Origin: Sphingobacterium sp.
Lineage (GTDB): Bacteria > Bacteroidota > Bacteroidia > Sphingobacteriales > Sphingobacteriaceae
Direction: 5' to 3'
Assembly (NCBI GenBank): GCA_031277685.1
Contig: JAITLV010000340.1
Location: forward strand, 1 to 64,000
DNA length: 64,000 nt
Shown: in pieces, positions 51,392 through 60,669 of the stretch
How the letters are laid out: each line of letters starts with the position of its first letter
Numbering within the stretch: position 1 is the first letter of the stretch
The notes under the pieces: model-generated
What the model was told of the DNA's origin: nothing
What the model saw: only the letters and a program-made list of their open reading frames with translations
The model's database searches: none
Translations under genes and position numbers: made by a program

Positions 51392-54300
51392 CTAAAAGCT
51401 TAAATTTAATCCCACCATCCAAGATTTTGCAACCGGGTAATATCCTTGATCAACACCCATATTCAAAGGAGAGCTGTTTCCGATTTCCGGATCCAGTCCC
51501 GAATACTTAGTAAATGTGAATAGGTTATAAGCACCGGCCCAAAAACGCAATCCCTTCAACTGCAACTTTTCCAATGTCTTGGTAGGCAATGAATACCCCA
51601 ATTGAATGGATTTAATCCGTAAGTAAGAACCATCTTCAACCAGCCAGTCTGAAATCTGGAGGTTATTTTGATTTGACGAACTAATTTTAAATTGGCTTTG
51701 GCTCGGATTTGTTGGAGACCAGGCTTCTGTAAGCAATTCTTTGGGTGCATTGTACCAACCGACTCCGGACTTCATGTCAATTTTGACAATATTCATAATA
51801 TCGTTGCCAACTGTCCCCTGGGCCAATATTTTCAAGTCAAAATTTTTATAATCCCCCCCAAGTGTAATCCCGTAGGACAGATCCGGAAAAGGGTCCCCAA
51901 TATATGTCCTATCACTGCTATTGATCACACCGTCTTTGTTGACGTCCACAAACCTGAGATCACCTGCAACAGCACCAACTTGTCCCGATTGATCTATTTC
52001 AGCCTGGTTTTGAAAAATTCCGTTGGTCTTGAAACCGTAATAATATCCAATAGGCATATTTTCTTCCGTCAGTGTAGTTGTGTAACTGATCCAGCCACCC
52101 CCCGGAATAGGTTCGCCACCACCAAGGGATAACACTTTATTTTTAAATGTAGAAGCATTTGCTCCGATAGAATAACCGAATTCCCCAACCTTATCATGAT
52201 ATTTGACGGCAATTTCTAAGCCCTTGTTTCTGACTGAACCGGCATTTGTCCAAGGACTATTCGTATACCCCAGGTAATTGGGCAATGGAACGGTCAAAAG
52301 CATTCCCTTCGTATCTTTTTTATAATAGTCGAGGTTCAATTCCAATTTGCTTTGCAAAAAAGAAAGATCCAAGCCCACATCGAGCTGTTCAGTTTTCTCC
52401 CATTGTATATTGGCATTCCCCAAATAATTGCTTCCGCCAGCCAATTGCGGTGCATAATTACCAAAGTAATAATAACCTTGATTGCCAGAATAAGTTGTTA
52501 AATAAGCTCCCCGACCAATATTCTGGTTACCAATATTCCCCCAGCTCGCACGAAGTTTACCTCTTGATAACCAACTAATATCTTTGGCAAAATCTTCCTC
52601 CGAAAAATTCCAACCGACGGACAATGAAGGAAATGCCCCCCATTTCTTATCCGTTCCAAAGTTGGAAGAGCCATCATAGCGAAAATTTCCCGTCAGCATG
52701 TACCTATTTTTGTAGGAGTAGAAAAGACGGCCAAAATAGGAATTAAGTGCACTTTCCCATTTAGTTCCCGATGCTTGGGGGTTAATCGTACCAGCATCAA
52801 TTATCCATTGACTTGGTTCATTTGACACAAAACCTTGTTTTGATGCACCTGAAGACTCAAATGACCATTGTTCAGCCGAAGTACCCAAGAGGGCTGTAAA
52901 ATGGTGATCGTCCCATTGCTTTTCAAAACTCAATGTATTCTCCCATACATAGTAATCCGTCTTCGAATTATAAGCACCCACGGTAGCGTCAGAATTGAAC
53001 TGATTGCCATTCAGATAATATTTTGGCGCAAATGAATTGGACAACCCTGTTGATAAATCCAAACCGAGATTACTTCGAAACTTTAGCCAATCTGTCAGTT
53101 TTACATCAATACTACCACCCCCTTTAATTGCTTTTCCTTTCCATCTATTTTTCTCATAAATAGCTGTCTGTGCGACAGGATTCTCTTTATTGGTCATCAA
53201 TATAGGACTATAGAAAGACCATGGATTGTTGACATCGATCTTGTCCAAGAATAACGCATCTTTCAAAAAACCGGGAATATCCTTTAGATTATTACGATAT
53301 ACAGGCGAAATAGGATCGGCAACAAAAGCGATGAAGGCAGTATTAAAACCAGGACTATTTTCAAGTACATTTCCTCTACCTTCACTAACAATACCAATAT
53401 TAGCTGACAATTTCAACCAAGGCCTGAGATTATGTTCAATATTCGTCCGAAAAGAAATCCGGTCATAATTTGATCCCCTTATAATCCCCTCCTGATTCAG
53501 ATAGTTGACACTCGTTCGATAAGACAAATCTTTCATCCCTCCTGAAACAGAGATATCATAATTTTGAATCAATGCATTTTTTTGATTCACTTCTTTCCAC
53601 CAATTTGTTCCTTCTTCGTTGCCATTATTGCTACGTAAAAATTTAAGAACCTGTTGCTTGTTCTCATCTGTGAAATAAGGTGAAAGTCCCGCATTTGTGT
53701 TCGCGAGATTTTTATATTCCATAAACTCTGAGGCATTCATCATATCATAGACTTTGACAGGGTTCTGAAAACCAAAATAGGTATCAAAGCCAATCAGGTT
53801 GGACAGCTTATCACCACTTGCATTTCCCTTTTGAGTGGTAACCATAATAACACCGTTAGCAGCTCTGGAGCCATATATTGCTGTAGCAGATGCATCTTTT
53901 AGCACCTCCATGGATAAGATATCATTTGGATTTAACCAACCAATATCCGATTGTGGCAAACCGTCAACGACATACAATGGATTGTTATCGTTTACTGTTC
54001 CAATGCCTCTGATCCGTACCGCGGGTGGCGTCCCCGGGCTACCGCCTGTGGAAGTGATCTGCACACCTGCAGACTGTCCCTGTAGGGCCTCAGTCGCGTT
54101 TCGGACCGGCATATTTCGTAATTCTTTACCTGCTATCTGATCCACAGCACCTGTCAGATCTCGTTTTAACTGTGTACCATAGCCCACAACAACGACTTCA
54201 TCAAGCCCTTTAACTTCGGGTTGAAGTGTAAATGTTTGGGTATCATAGGTATCGACCAGCCATTCTAAGGTATTATAGCCCAGCAGGCTAATTTCGAGCA

Positions 54301-54841
54301 TCTGCTCCAGTTCAATATGTTCCAGTAGAAAACTACCATATTGATCCGTTGATGTGGCCTTATTTGTTCCCCTGACTTTGATGGTAACACCCGGCAATGG
54401 CTTGCCCTCCGAATCTATGACTCTTCCTTTTATTGCTCTTTGTTGCTTAACTCCCCGGGTAGCCTGAGAATTATCGCCAGAAGACTCACGGATGAAGATC
54501 GTTTTATCCTTGATTTCATACATCAGGTCATAAGGCTCCAGACATTGACGGAGAACTTGGTTGATATCCGCATTTTTAAAAGCAAGATCAATGCTTGATG
54601 TTCGGTTCAATTGTTTTTGGCCGATAAGAAAATCATAATTGGTTTGCTTCTGAATCTGTGACAACACAGCTTTAAGCGAAGCATTTTTCATGTTTAGGGT
54701 TAGTTTCTGGCTATAGGCATGCGCATATACATGTACAAAGCTACTTGTCAATAAAATGGTCATAATCCTGGACAAGGAGCGACATCCCATAAAATTGCAT
54801 GAACAGCCACGCATAGCAAATGGTTTAAACTTCTTTATCAT
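51392..54841 (-). CDS. susC: SusC/RagA TonB-dependent porin with STN domain
   Basis: 1149 residues. After a signal peptide (HAYSQ, about 45) comes an STN (secretin/TonB N-terminal) domain (about 46-120: LTLNMKNASLKAVLSQIQKQ), a carboxypeptidase-D-like repeat (IKGRVIDSEGKPLPGVTIKV), the plug (VVVGYGTQLKRDLTGAV; YVVDGLPQ; ATAIYGSRAANGVIMV) and a 22-strand barrel ending SWMVGLNLSF. The STN domain fits signalling to the FecR anti-sigma encoded just upstream. It imports an oligosaccharide with SusD using TonB energy. Confidence 0.97.
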   Translation of the reverse strand: MIKKFKPFAMRGCSCNFMGCRSLSRIMTILLTSSFVHVYAHAYSQKLTLNMKNASLKAVLSQIQKQTNYDFLIGQKQLNRTSSIDLAFKNADINQVLRQCLEPYDLMYEIKDKTIFIRESSGDNSQATRGVKQQRAIKGRVIDSEGKPLPGVTIKVRGTNKATSTDQYGSFLLEHIELEQMLEISLLGYNTLEWLVDTYDTQTFTLQPEVKGLDEVVVVGYGTQLKRDLTGAVDQIAGKELRNMPVRNATEALQGQSAGVQITSTGGSPGTPPAVRIRGIGTVNDNNPLYVVDGLPQSDIGWLNPNDILSMEVLKDASATAIYGSRAANGVIMVTTQKGNASGDKLSNLIGFDTYFGFQNPVKVYDMMNASEFMEYKNLANTNAGLSPYFTDENKQQVLKFLRSNNGNEEGTNWWKEVNQKNALIQNYDISVSGGMKDLSYRTSVNYLNQEGIIRGSNYDRISFRTNIEHNLRPWLKLSANIGIVSEGRGNVLENSPGFNTAFIAFVADPISPVYRNNLKDIPGFLKDALFLDKIDVNNPWSFYSPILMTNKENPVAQTAIYEKNRWKGKAIKGGGSIDVKLTDWLKFRSNLGLDLSTGLSNSFAPKYYLNGNQFNSDATVGAYNSKTDYYVWENTLSFEKQWDDHHFTALLGTSAEQWSFESSGASKQGFVSNEPSQWIIDAGTINPQASGTKWESALNSYFGRLFYSYKNRYMLTGNFRYDGSSNFGTDKKWGAFPSLSVGWNFSEEDFAKDISWLSRGKLRASWGNIGNQNIGRGAYLTTYSGNQGYYYFGNYAPQLAGGSNYLGNANIQWEKTEQLDVGLDLSFLQSKLELNLDYYKKDTKGMLLTVPLPNYLGYTNSPWTNAGSVRNKGLEIAVKYHDKVGEFGYSIGANASTFKNKVLSLGGGEPIPGGGWISYTTTLTEENMPIGYYYGFKTNGIFQNQAEIDQSGQVGAVAGDLRFVDVNKDGVINSSDRTYIGDPFPDLSYGITLGGDYKNFDLKILAQGTVGNDIMNIVKIDMKSGVGWYNAPKELLTEAWSPTNPSQSQFKISSSNQNNLQISDWLVEDGSYLRIKSIQLGYSLPTKTLEKLQLKGLRFWAGAYNLFTFTKYSGLDPEIGNSSPLNMGVDQGYYPVAKSWMVGLNLSF

Positions 54842-54888
54842 AATAAATTGGTATAAAATTAGATGATCAGTTAATGGTTGTAGATGGT

Positions 54889-56070
54889 TTAATCTCTTAT
54901 CATTACCCTCCTTTCTTTGATGATGAGATGGGTATTTGATATTCTTTCCAATTGGTTTAATACTTCGCGAATATTTTTCCCTTTATTGATAGCACCCGTA
55001 TAATGTTCCCGGTTGGAACTGGAGTTATCTATCCCCGTAATGTCATACCAGTGGCTTAGTTCCTGAATGATCTCTTCAACACTTAGATTATCAAAATAAA
55101 TCAACCCATTTCTCCAGGCAATAAAATCTTCTACATTGACCTGTGCAAGACTAATTTTACCCGATTCTTTCACTGTGGCCTGCACACCAGGGACAAGCAA
55201 GGAGCTGGCATTAGCGCTGTTTATACGAACCGATCCCTGTAAAAGTGTCGTTTGATTTTTTCGTTGATCCGGATAGGCTTTGATATTAAATTTTGTTCCA
55301 AGAACAGTCGTCCTCGAATAATTTGAAATAACAACAAAAGGTTTTTTCGGATTATGTGCGACCTCAAAATAGGCTTCACCAACGACTTCCACCGTCCGAT
55401 CGGCCTGACCATTAAAGCTGGTCGGAAAGGTCAATGCGGTACTACTATTGAGCCAAACTCGCGTACCATCTTCCAATATGATATTGGATGTCGCCCCTTT
55501 TTTCGTAGAAAAAACATTTTCACCGATATTTTTGTGCTCAGCAGCCCAAATATTATGATCTACGGCATAACGAACTCCCCCATCCTGCATCAAATCTATT
55601 TCATAGCCATTTTTATAATAGGCAGAGTGATTGTGCTGCTTCCAGTCGATCACTTGACCATCAGCAAGACGAAGCATGACAGCAGCACTGTCCAATACAG
55701 AAATAGATGATTCAATTTGTTTCGCAACTGAAATTCCGTTCGTCTTTGTTGAAACAAACAGTAGATTTTTCGAGATGAAAAACAATATGACAATTGCGAC
55801 AGCAGCTACCGCAGACCAATAGAAGGGGTATATTTTTTTTGCTTTTGGTGTTATTTCTTCCCGAATCGATTGAAGGATTCTATCATGATCATATTCAGGC
55901 TCCAACTCCTCAAAAAAAGGATTTAAAGTATCTATTTCTTCATAAAGATCGTAGAGATGCTGTATTTCCAGATCCCCAAGCAACTGAGAAAATTCACGCT
56001 GCTCTTCCGGACTTAAATGTGCTGAAAGATATTTTTTCAGCAAAAAATTTATTCTATTGTCGTACGCCAT
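54889..56070 (-). CDS. FecR family anti-sigma factor
   Basis: 393 residues: cytoplasmic N-terminal sigma-binding region, one membrane helix (about 82-104: YWSAVAAVAIVILFFI), FecR domain (about 185-280: FSTKKGATSNIILEDGTRVW and LNSSTALTFPTSF), and a C-terminal DUF4974 domain (SVEEIIQELSHWYDI). It should hold the upstream ECF sigma factor and release it when the SusC STN domain reports substrate. It lies between the sigma and susC genes. Confidence 0.94.
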   Translation of the reverse strand: MAYDNRINFLLKKYLSAHLSPEEQREFSQLLGDLEIQHLYDLYEEIDTLNPFFEELEPEYDHDRILQSIREEITPKAKKIYPFYWSAVAAVAIVILFFISKNLLFVSTKTNGISVAKQIESSISVLDSAAVMLRLADGQVIDWKQHNHSAYYKNGYEIDLMQDGGVRYAVDHNIWAAEHKNIGENVFSTKKGATSNIILEDGTRVWLNSSTALTFPTSFNGQADRTVEVVGEAYFEVAHNPKKPFVVISNYSRTTVLGTKFNIKAYPDQRKNQTTLLQGSVRINSANASSLLVPGVQATVKESGKISLAQVNVEDFIAWRNGLIYFDNLSVEEIIQELSHWYDITGIDNSSSNREHYTGAINKGKNIREVLNQLERISNTHLIIKERRVMIRD

Positions 56071-56145
56071 TACCGATATACCTTACGCTACTTATTGCTT
56101 TTATATACAGTACACCACTAAGTTCGGATGGGGACTAGAAAAAAC

Positions 56146-56748
56146 TTAAAAAAAATTTACTGAGATAAGAAATATGGAAATCGTGATAAATTCATGACCT
56201 TTAAAATGTATCTTCAATATCGCCAAGGCAGCTACCATATGATTTTTGACCGTATTGGGTGAAATAGAAAGGCGCTCGGCAATCTCTGCATGAGTCAAGT
56301 CTTCCTCCCTACTCATCTGAAAAACTTCTCGCTGCATTGGGGTCATTTTGCCAAGTGCTATTTCCAATAATTTTTTGATATCCTTTAGACCAAAATGATT
56401 TTCTGTAAATGATGTTCTCATTTGCAGATGATCAGCATGATGTCCTTTGTATTTTTCGTAACGCATCACACCACGGAGCTTATTCAGCGATTTCTGTTTA
56501 CACATCACATATAATACCAACCATAATTCATTTTGTTCACCTAGGTTTTCCTTATAATTCCAAAGATGAACAAATACCTCCTGAAGAATATCCTCCGCCA
56601 AAAAACGATCTTTGATAATATAGAAAGCCATGGCATACACTTTTTTTGCATACTTGTTATAGAAAAAAGTTAACGCTAGTTCATCGCCTTGTTTTAGCTT
56701 ATTCAGGTTTTCACAATCCAGTGATTTGGTCCTATTGGTCATGTTCAA
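56146..56748 (-). CDS. ECF RNA polymerase sigma factor
   Basis: 200 residues. Region 2 (LTFFYNKYAKKVYAMAFYII, AEDILQEVFVHLW) and region 4 (MTPMQREVFQMSREEDLTHA, ERLSISPNTVKNHM) are present. A short hydrophobic C-terminal tail (ITISIFLISVNFF) extends beyond region 4, which is usual for some FecR-linked sigmas in this phylum. It heads the operon with FecR, SusC and SusD and is expected to direct its own locus. Confidence 0.93.
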   Translation of the reverse strand: MNMTNRTKSLDCENLNKLKQGDELALTFFYNKYAKKVYAMAFYIIKDRFLAEDILQEVFVHLWNYKENLGEQNELWLVLYVMCKQKSLNKLRGVMRYEKYKGHHADHLQMRTSFTENHFGLKDIKKLLEIALGKMTPMQREVFQMSREEDLTHAEIAERLSISPNTVKNHMVAALAILKIHFKGHEFITISIFLISVNFF

Positions 56749-56961
56749 GATAAATAGATCGGAAAGACCAAACTACAAAATTTTATGTAAAATAAGTTAA
56801 TTTAAGTTCTTTAATTAAATGCAATCCTTCCCTCTCAACGCAGTTTTTACACCATTGGCATGCCTATTTCATGAGAATCATTCTTTTACAATCATTAAGA
56901 ACAGTAGTATGATAAAACAATAGCCTAAAAAAAGAGGTTATATGTTAAAGCTTATCGCACG

Positions 56962-58071
56962 ATGCCCATAAAAAAAATATATCTTTTTCTGTTTACGTTA
57001 ACACACTGTATTACAATGCAAGCTCAAGACAAACTCGCACTGGATCCTAAATTAGAAGTTGCTGCATCCTTTGATCCGTATCGCCCCATCGGTGTTAGTG
57101 TGACTTCCAATAATAGGTTATTTGTTTCCTTCCCTAAGCAAAATAAAGATTATCAATACGGACTTACCGAAATTAAAAATGGCAAACGTCACCCCTATCC
57201 TGATGCGGAATGGAACATATCCGGCTCCGAAACAATCCATTTTGTCAATGTTCAGGACATATTTGTTGATGCACTGGATTATTTATGGGTATTGGATTCC
57301 AAGCCCTCATCCACTGGTTCTATTTTCGGGCCTTCGGGTACTGCGACAGTTGGGCAATTCAAATTATTAAAAATCAACACACATACAAATCAAATTGAGC
57401 ATACCTATACATTCCATGATCTTGACAAAGCAAAGTCAGGTCTGAATGACGTGCGCATTGATTTGGAAAAAAATTTAGCTTACCTCTCTGACCCGGGACA
57501 AGCAGCCATAATTATCCTTGACCTCAACACAGGTAACAGCAGAAAAGTATTGGAAAATAGTCCATTTACTTTAGCGGACCCCGAATTGGTTATTTCCTAT
57601 TCTGGTGTCGCTATGCGTAATCAAGAGGGGAAGCCTTTTCTCTCCAATGTGAATGGAATTGCTTTAACTCATGATTTCGAATATCTCTACTTTAAACCCA
57701 TCAATAAAAATCACCTCTACCGTATTGCTACAAAGTATCTTGCTGATACAGCATTATCGCAGCCTGAATTGCAACATAAGGTGGAAGACATGGGATACGT
57801 AGGAGTTACCCATGGTCTGCTGGCGGACCACAACAACAATATTTACCTCACAACTTCTGTGGATTACAGCATCAAATATTTAAGTCCAGACGGACAACTG
57901 CATACACTCGTGCAAGACCCAAGAATTTTGTGGCCCGATTCTTTGGGTATCGGGGGCAATGGCTATCTGTATTTTTCCTGTGCACAGTTATCTCGGGATC
58001 CACAATGGAATAATGGTGTCAACAGAGTCGAGTTGCCCTACCATGTTTTTAAAGTAAAAGTGCCAAATTAA
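56962..58071 (+). CDS. Major royal jelly/Yellow-like secreted protein
   Basis: 369 residues with a signal peptide (TMQAQ, about 22). The six-bladed propeller family signs are GVSVTSNNRLFVSFPK, DIFVDALDYLWVLDS, SGLNDVRIDLEKNLAYLSD and SYSGVAMRNQEGKPFLSNVN, matching MRJP/Yellow proteins. Bacterial members are of unknown function; relatives bind small amines or act near L-dopachrome. It is divergent from the ECF sigma gene. Confidence 0.87.
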   Translation: MPIKKIYLFLFTLTHCITMQAQDKLALDPKLEVAASFDPYRPIGVSVTSNNRLFVSFPKQNKDYQYGLTEIKNGKRHPYPDAEWNISGSETIHFVNVQDIFVDALDYLWVLDSKPSSTGSIFGPSGTATVGQFKLLKINTHTNQIEHTYTFHDLDKAKSGLNDVRIDLEKNLAYLSDPGQAAIIILDLNTGNSRKVLENSPFTLADPELVISYSGVAMRNQEGKPFLSNVNGIALTHDFEYLYFKPINKNHLYRIATKYLADTALSQPELQHKVEDMGYVGVTHGLLADHNNNIYLTTSVDYSIKYLSPDGQLHTLVQDPRILWPDSLGIGGNGYLYFSCAQLSRDPQWNNGVNRVELPYHVFKVKVPN

Positions 58072-58197
58072 TTATCAACCCTCATTATCATCCCCCTCCC
58101 GATACCTTAGCTAGACTGAAGAGCCAGGGAAAAAATTTAAAAATGGCCTATATGTCATTCAATCAAAATAGGCAAAAGTCATACTATCATCCCATAT

Positions 58198-58494
58198 GTG
58201 AACATTTCAATTAGCTTACTGGAAAAGAATAATTCAGGCCTTAACACATGGAAGATACTGAGCTATCGTTCCCGATTAAATTGGTTTCGGAAAATCCACA
58301 AAACCTACAACATATCAATTGATACAAATTTTCAAACAGCATCGAAAGCAGATTATAAATCCACAAAAACATATCAAATCACCTATCTTGTTTATCACGG
58401 AACCTGAGATGGAAAAGCCAGTGAAAAAGCGAATCTAAAAGATCCGAAAGTCGCAGCAACAATGGGGCTATACCAAAATCTGGACAAATAGTCC
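58198..58494 (+). pseudogene. Possible small gene interrupted by TGA
   Basis: About 70 codons from a GTG start, then an in-frame TGA, then about 28 further codons ending at a TAG. The second part (DGKASEKANLKDPKVAATMG) has protein-like composition. No family recognised. It may also be chance. Confidence 0.25.
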
Positions 58495-58623
58495 AACGAA
58501 AATAAAAGAAACAAAACTCATTGAACTTTAACTAGTAGCGCATTTCAAACCGAAGCATATTGCACCGTAGATCTCCTCCTCAATACGCAGAAAAGCCACC
58601 TGAACATCCTAAAGCCATTTTGT

Positions 58624-58682
58624 TAATATTTTTAGTAAAAAAAACAATAAATTTTAATAAACTAATATTTTTAGTATATTTG
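58624..58682 (+). promoter_or_regulatory. Direct-repeat operator and -7 box before the 58708 gene
   Basis: Two exact copies of TAATATTTTTAGTA (58624-58637, 58663-58676), 39 bases apart start to start. The second overlaps the -7 box TATATTTG (58675-58682). This resembles a repressor binding as two dimers on one face of the helix (about four turns). Confidence 0.5.
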
Positions 58683-58707
58683 ACTATCAATTTTAGACAA
58701 TGTCTTT

Positions 58708-59022
58708 ATGGAACAAGCACAAGGATATGACAATAAGGAAATACATGTGGGCGATATTGTTCGCTTCCATACCCCCTATCCGGATGAGGATCCTAATATG
58801 ATTTTTATTGTACTGTGGTCATATTACGATCCTGAGGGAAAATCATCCCGCGCAGAGGTTGTAAAGTTTGATCCAGGGCTCGGGCATTATCCAGTCATTC
58901 AAAAGTGGTTTATTCGGGATCTAGAAAGAGTTCCAGAAGTCAGTCCAGAATTACTGAAACAAATTGAATTATTCATGAAAAGTAAACTGGGCAATGCAAT
59001 CATCAGTAAGCTAATTGTCTAA
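58708..59022 (+). CDS. Hypothetical protein
   Basis: 104 residues, soluble. NKEIHVGDIVRFHTPYPDED and MIFIVLWSYYDPEGKSSRAE suggest a small beta-barrel of the type that recognises short ligands (an SH3/KOW-like fold with the GDIVRF entry), but I do not recognise the family. First of three small genes in one direction behind a direct-repeat promoter. Confidence 0.65.
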   Translation: MEQAQGYDNKEIHVGDIVRFHTPYPDEDPNMIFIVLWSYYDPEGKSSRAEVVKFDPGLGHYPVIQKWFIRDLERVPEVSPELLKQIELFMKSKLGNAIISKLIV

Positions 59023-59048
59023 AATGTACTCAAATAAATTTAAGAAAC

Positions 59049-59372
59049 ATGATGCAAAATAAGTTCAAGACAGGTCAATCCTATACATCAACTTCAATCT
59101 GGTCTGATTGGCGTGAAAAACTTAAAGAAAGTGAGCTAGTTGGTTTGCTAGAGAGGCTTGAAACCATGGAACGGGAGCTTCTCGTTGAATGGCTACAGTG
59201 GTATAAACCAAAAGGAAATTATACCGATCGCAAATGTATGGAAAATGGTGTAAAGCCTCTTTCCAAATCAAAAGCTATCGCATATACCTATAAGGAAATA
59301 TTGCGTATTCATATGAAGAAACAATACAATAGCTTTTCAAATGGTTCAATACAACTCATGTTCAACAATTAA
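59049..59372 (+). CDS. Hypothetical protein, paralogue of the next gene
   Basis: 107 residues. It shares with the downstream protein the core pattern LLxEWLQW, GxYTDxxC, then G and PLxKxxAxAxxYxxI (here LLVEWLQWYKPKGNYTDRKC). No known family. Tandem duplication of a small soluble gene is evident by eye. It lies 26 bases after the 58708 gene. Confidence 0.65.
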   Translation: MMQNKFKTGQSYTSTSIWSDWREKLKESELVGLLERLETMERELLVEWLQWYKPKGNYTDRKCMENGVKPLSKSKAIAYTYKEILRIHMKKQYNSFSNGSIQLMFNN

Positions 59373-59382
59373 TACAGAAATT

Positions 59383-59715
59383 ATGGAATTATTCATCAAA
59401 CAGATTATCAGTCAACATCTTCCCAAAATAGCGGCAATGGAATCTGAGGAGAAAGACTGGCGCTATCAACTTCTAGAGCTGAAGGATAAAGTACTTTTTG
59501 ACAGGTTATCGCTAATGAAACGACGAGAGTTACTTGAATGGCTTCAGTGGAATGACCGCAATGGTACTTATACCGATCATGATTGTATTCGCAAAGGTAT
59601 ACCATTATTTACCAAACTCCAGGCTCTGGCTACAGTGTATCATCACATTATGTGCGATTATGAAAATTGGGATGGCTATATGGACAAGGAATACCTGCGT
59701 GGTAAAATACGCTAA
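59383..59715 (+). CDS. Hypothetical protein, paralogue of the previous gene
   Basis: 110 residues from ATG 59383 (MELFIKQIISQHLPKIAAME), chosen because an ATG at 59341 would overlap the preceding gene by 32 bases. The core RRELLEWLQWNDRNGTYTDH matches the upstream protein. Not recognised. It ends 3 bases past the stop of the convergent DUF72 gene (they overlap by 4). Confidence 0.65.
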   Translation: MELFIKQIISQHLPKIAAMESEEKDWRYQLLELKDKVLFDRLSLMKRRELLEWLQWNDRNGTYTDHDCIRKGIPLFTKLQALATVYHHIMCDYENWDGYMDKEYLRGKIR

Positions 59716-60476
59716 ATATGATAGATACTGTTTTTTCTAATATAGCCTTCCAATGTTTTTAGGTTGGCAATTGCTGATCCAATTGTATTATTGAAATAAG
59801 TATATACTGTTTTTCCTTTTGCTAGATATTCATTAATATATAGGCTATATTCATACAATAAGGCATCTTCGTAGCTCTCGCGATAATCACCATTTGGTCC
59901 ATGGAAGCGTATATAGATGACATCCATATTGCTATCAAATCGATTCAATCCTTTACCATCCTTATCGTGCAGTACTAAATTCATTTTGTAGGATTGCAGC
60001 AATTCCAATGTTTCTTGACGATACCAGGAGGAATCCCTAAACTCGACAGATATCTGCCAGCCTTCGCTTTGCCCATTGGCAGCAATACAATACAAAAGTT
60101 TCTCTAAATTAATAAAAGACGCAAATTGGATCGAGGGTGGCAGTTGTATTAATAAACAGCCTTTCTTGTCTCCAGCAGCACTGATAATATTCAAGAATTT
60201 AGTGACATCAGTCATTTCGAAAGTTAATTCTTTCTGGTGTGTAATTCCCCGCCATAGTTTAAACGTAAACTTAAATCCCTCTTCTGTCTCCTCAGACCAG
60301 CGACGAACGGTCTCCATCCTTGGCATCTTATAAAATGAACTATTCACCTCAAGGGAATTAAATAGCAAACTGTATACTGAAAGCCTGCTTTTGTTTTGCC
60401 ATTTCGCTGGATAGAAACTTTTGTTTCGATAAGGCAAAAGAAGGCCACTCGTTCCTGAAAAATATGATCTTTCCAT
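59712..60476 (-). CDS. DUF72 (YecE-like) protein
   Basis: 254 residues from ATG 60476 (MERSYFSGTSGLLLPYRNKS), preferred because DUF72 proteins begin at the GTSG strand; the frame is open further upstream. The TIM-barrel-like family is recognised by FYPAKWQNKSRLSVYS, NSLEVNSSFYKMP, FTFKLWRGITHQ and YIRFHGPNGDYRESY. Function is not established; a hydrolase-type role in nucleic-acid metabolism has been suggested for the family. Confidence 0.85.
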   Translation of the reverse strand: MERSYFSGTSGLLLPYRNKSFYPAKWQNKSRLSVYSLLFNSLEVNSSFYKMPRMETVRRWSEETEEGFKFTFKLWRGITHQKELTFEMTDVTKFLNIISAAGDKKGCLLIQLPPSIQFASFINLEKLLYCIAANGQSEGWQISVEFRDSSWYRQETLELLQSYKMNLVLHDKDGKGLNRFDSNMDVIYIRFHGPNGDYRESYEDALLYEYSLYINEYLAKGKTVYTYFNNTIGSAIANLKTLEGYIRKNSIYHI

Positions 60477-60669
60477 ATTCCAATAACAACTGTGAAAGGG
60501 TAAATAGTTTAAACTTATTGAGAATTTTTGATCCGGTATTGACAAACATTTTATTCCAGTTATTACGCGTATTACACTTCGCTCAGTAAATTTCAATCTT
60601 AAAAAATAGGTCATCTTTTAAGATGAAATCATTTAGTTTCATTATATTTAGACATTCCAAGCCTGCAAA

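Larger units (their letters stand above)
58072..58707. other. Gene-poor region with interrupted frame and direct repeats
   Basis: Within 636 bases, a frame from GTG 58198 is stopped by TGA at 58405-58407 and then stays open for about 30 more codons (DGKASEKANLKDPKVAATMG), which may be a decayed small gene. At 58624-58637 and 58663-58676 the 14-mer TAATATTTTTAGTA is repeated in front of the next gene, and TATATTTG (58675-58682) is a -7 box. Confidence 0.4.
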
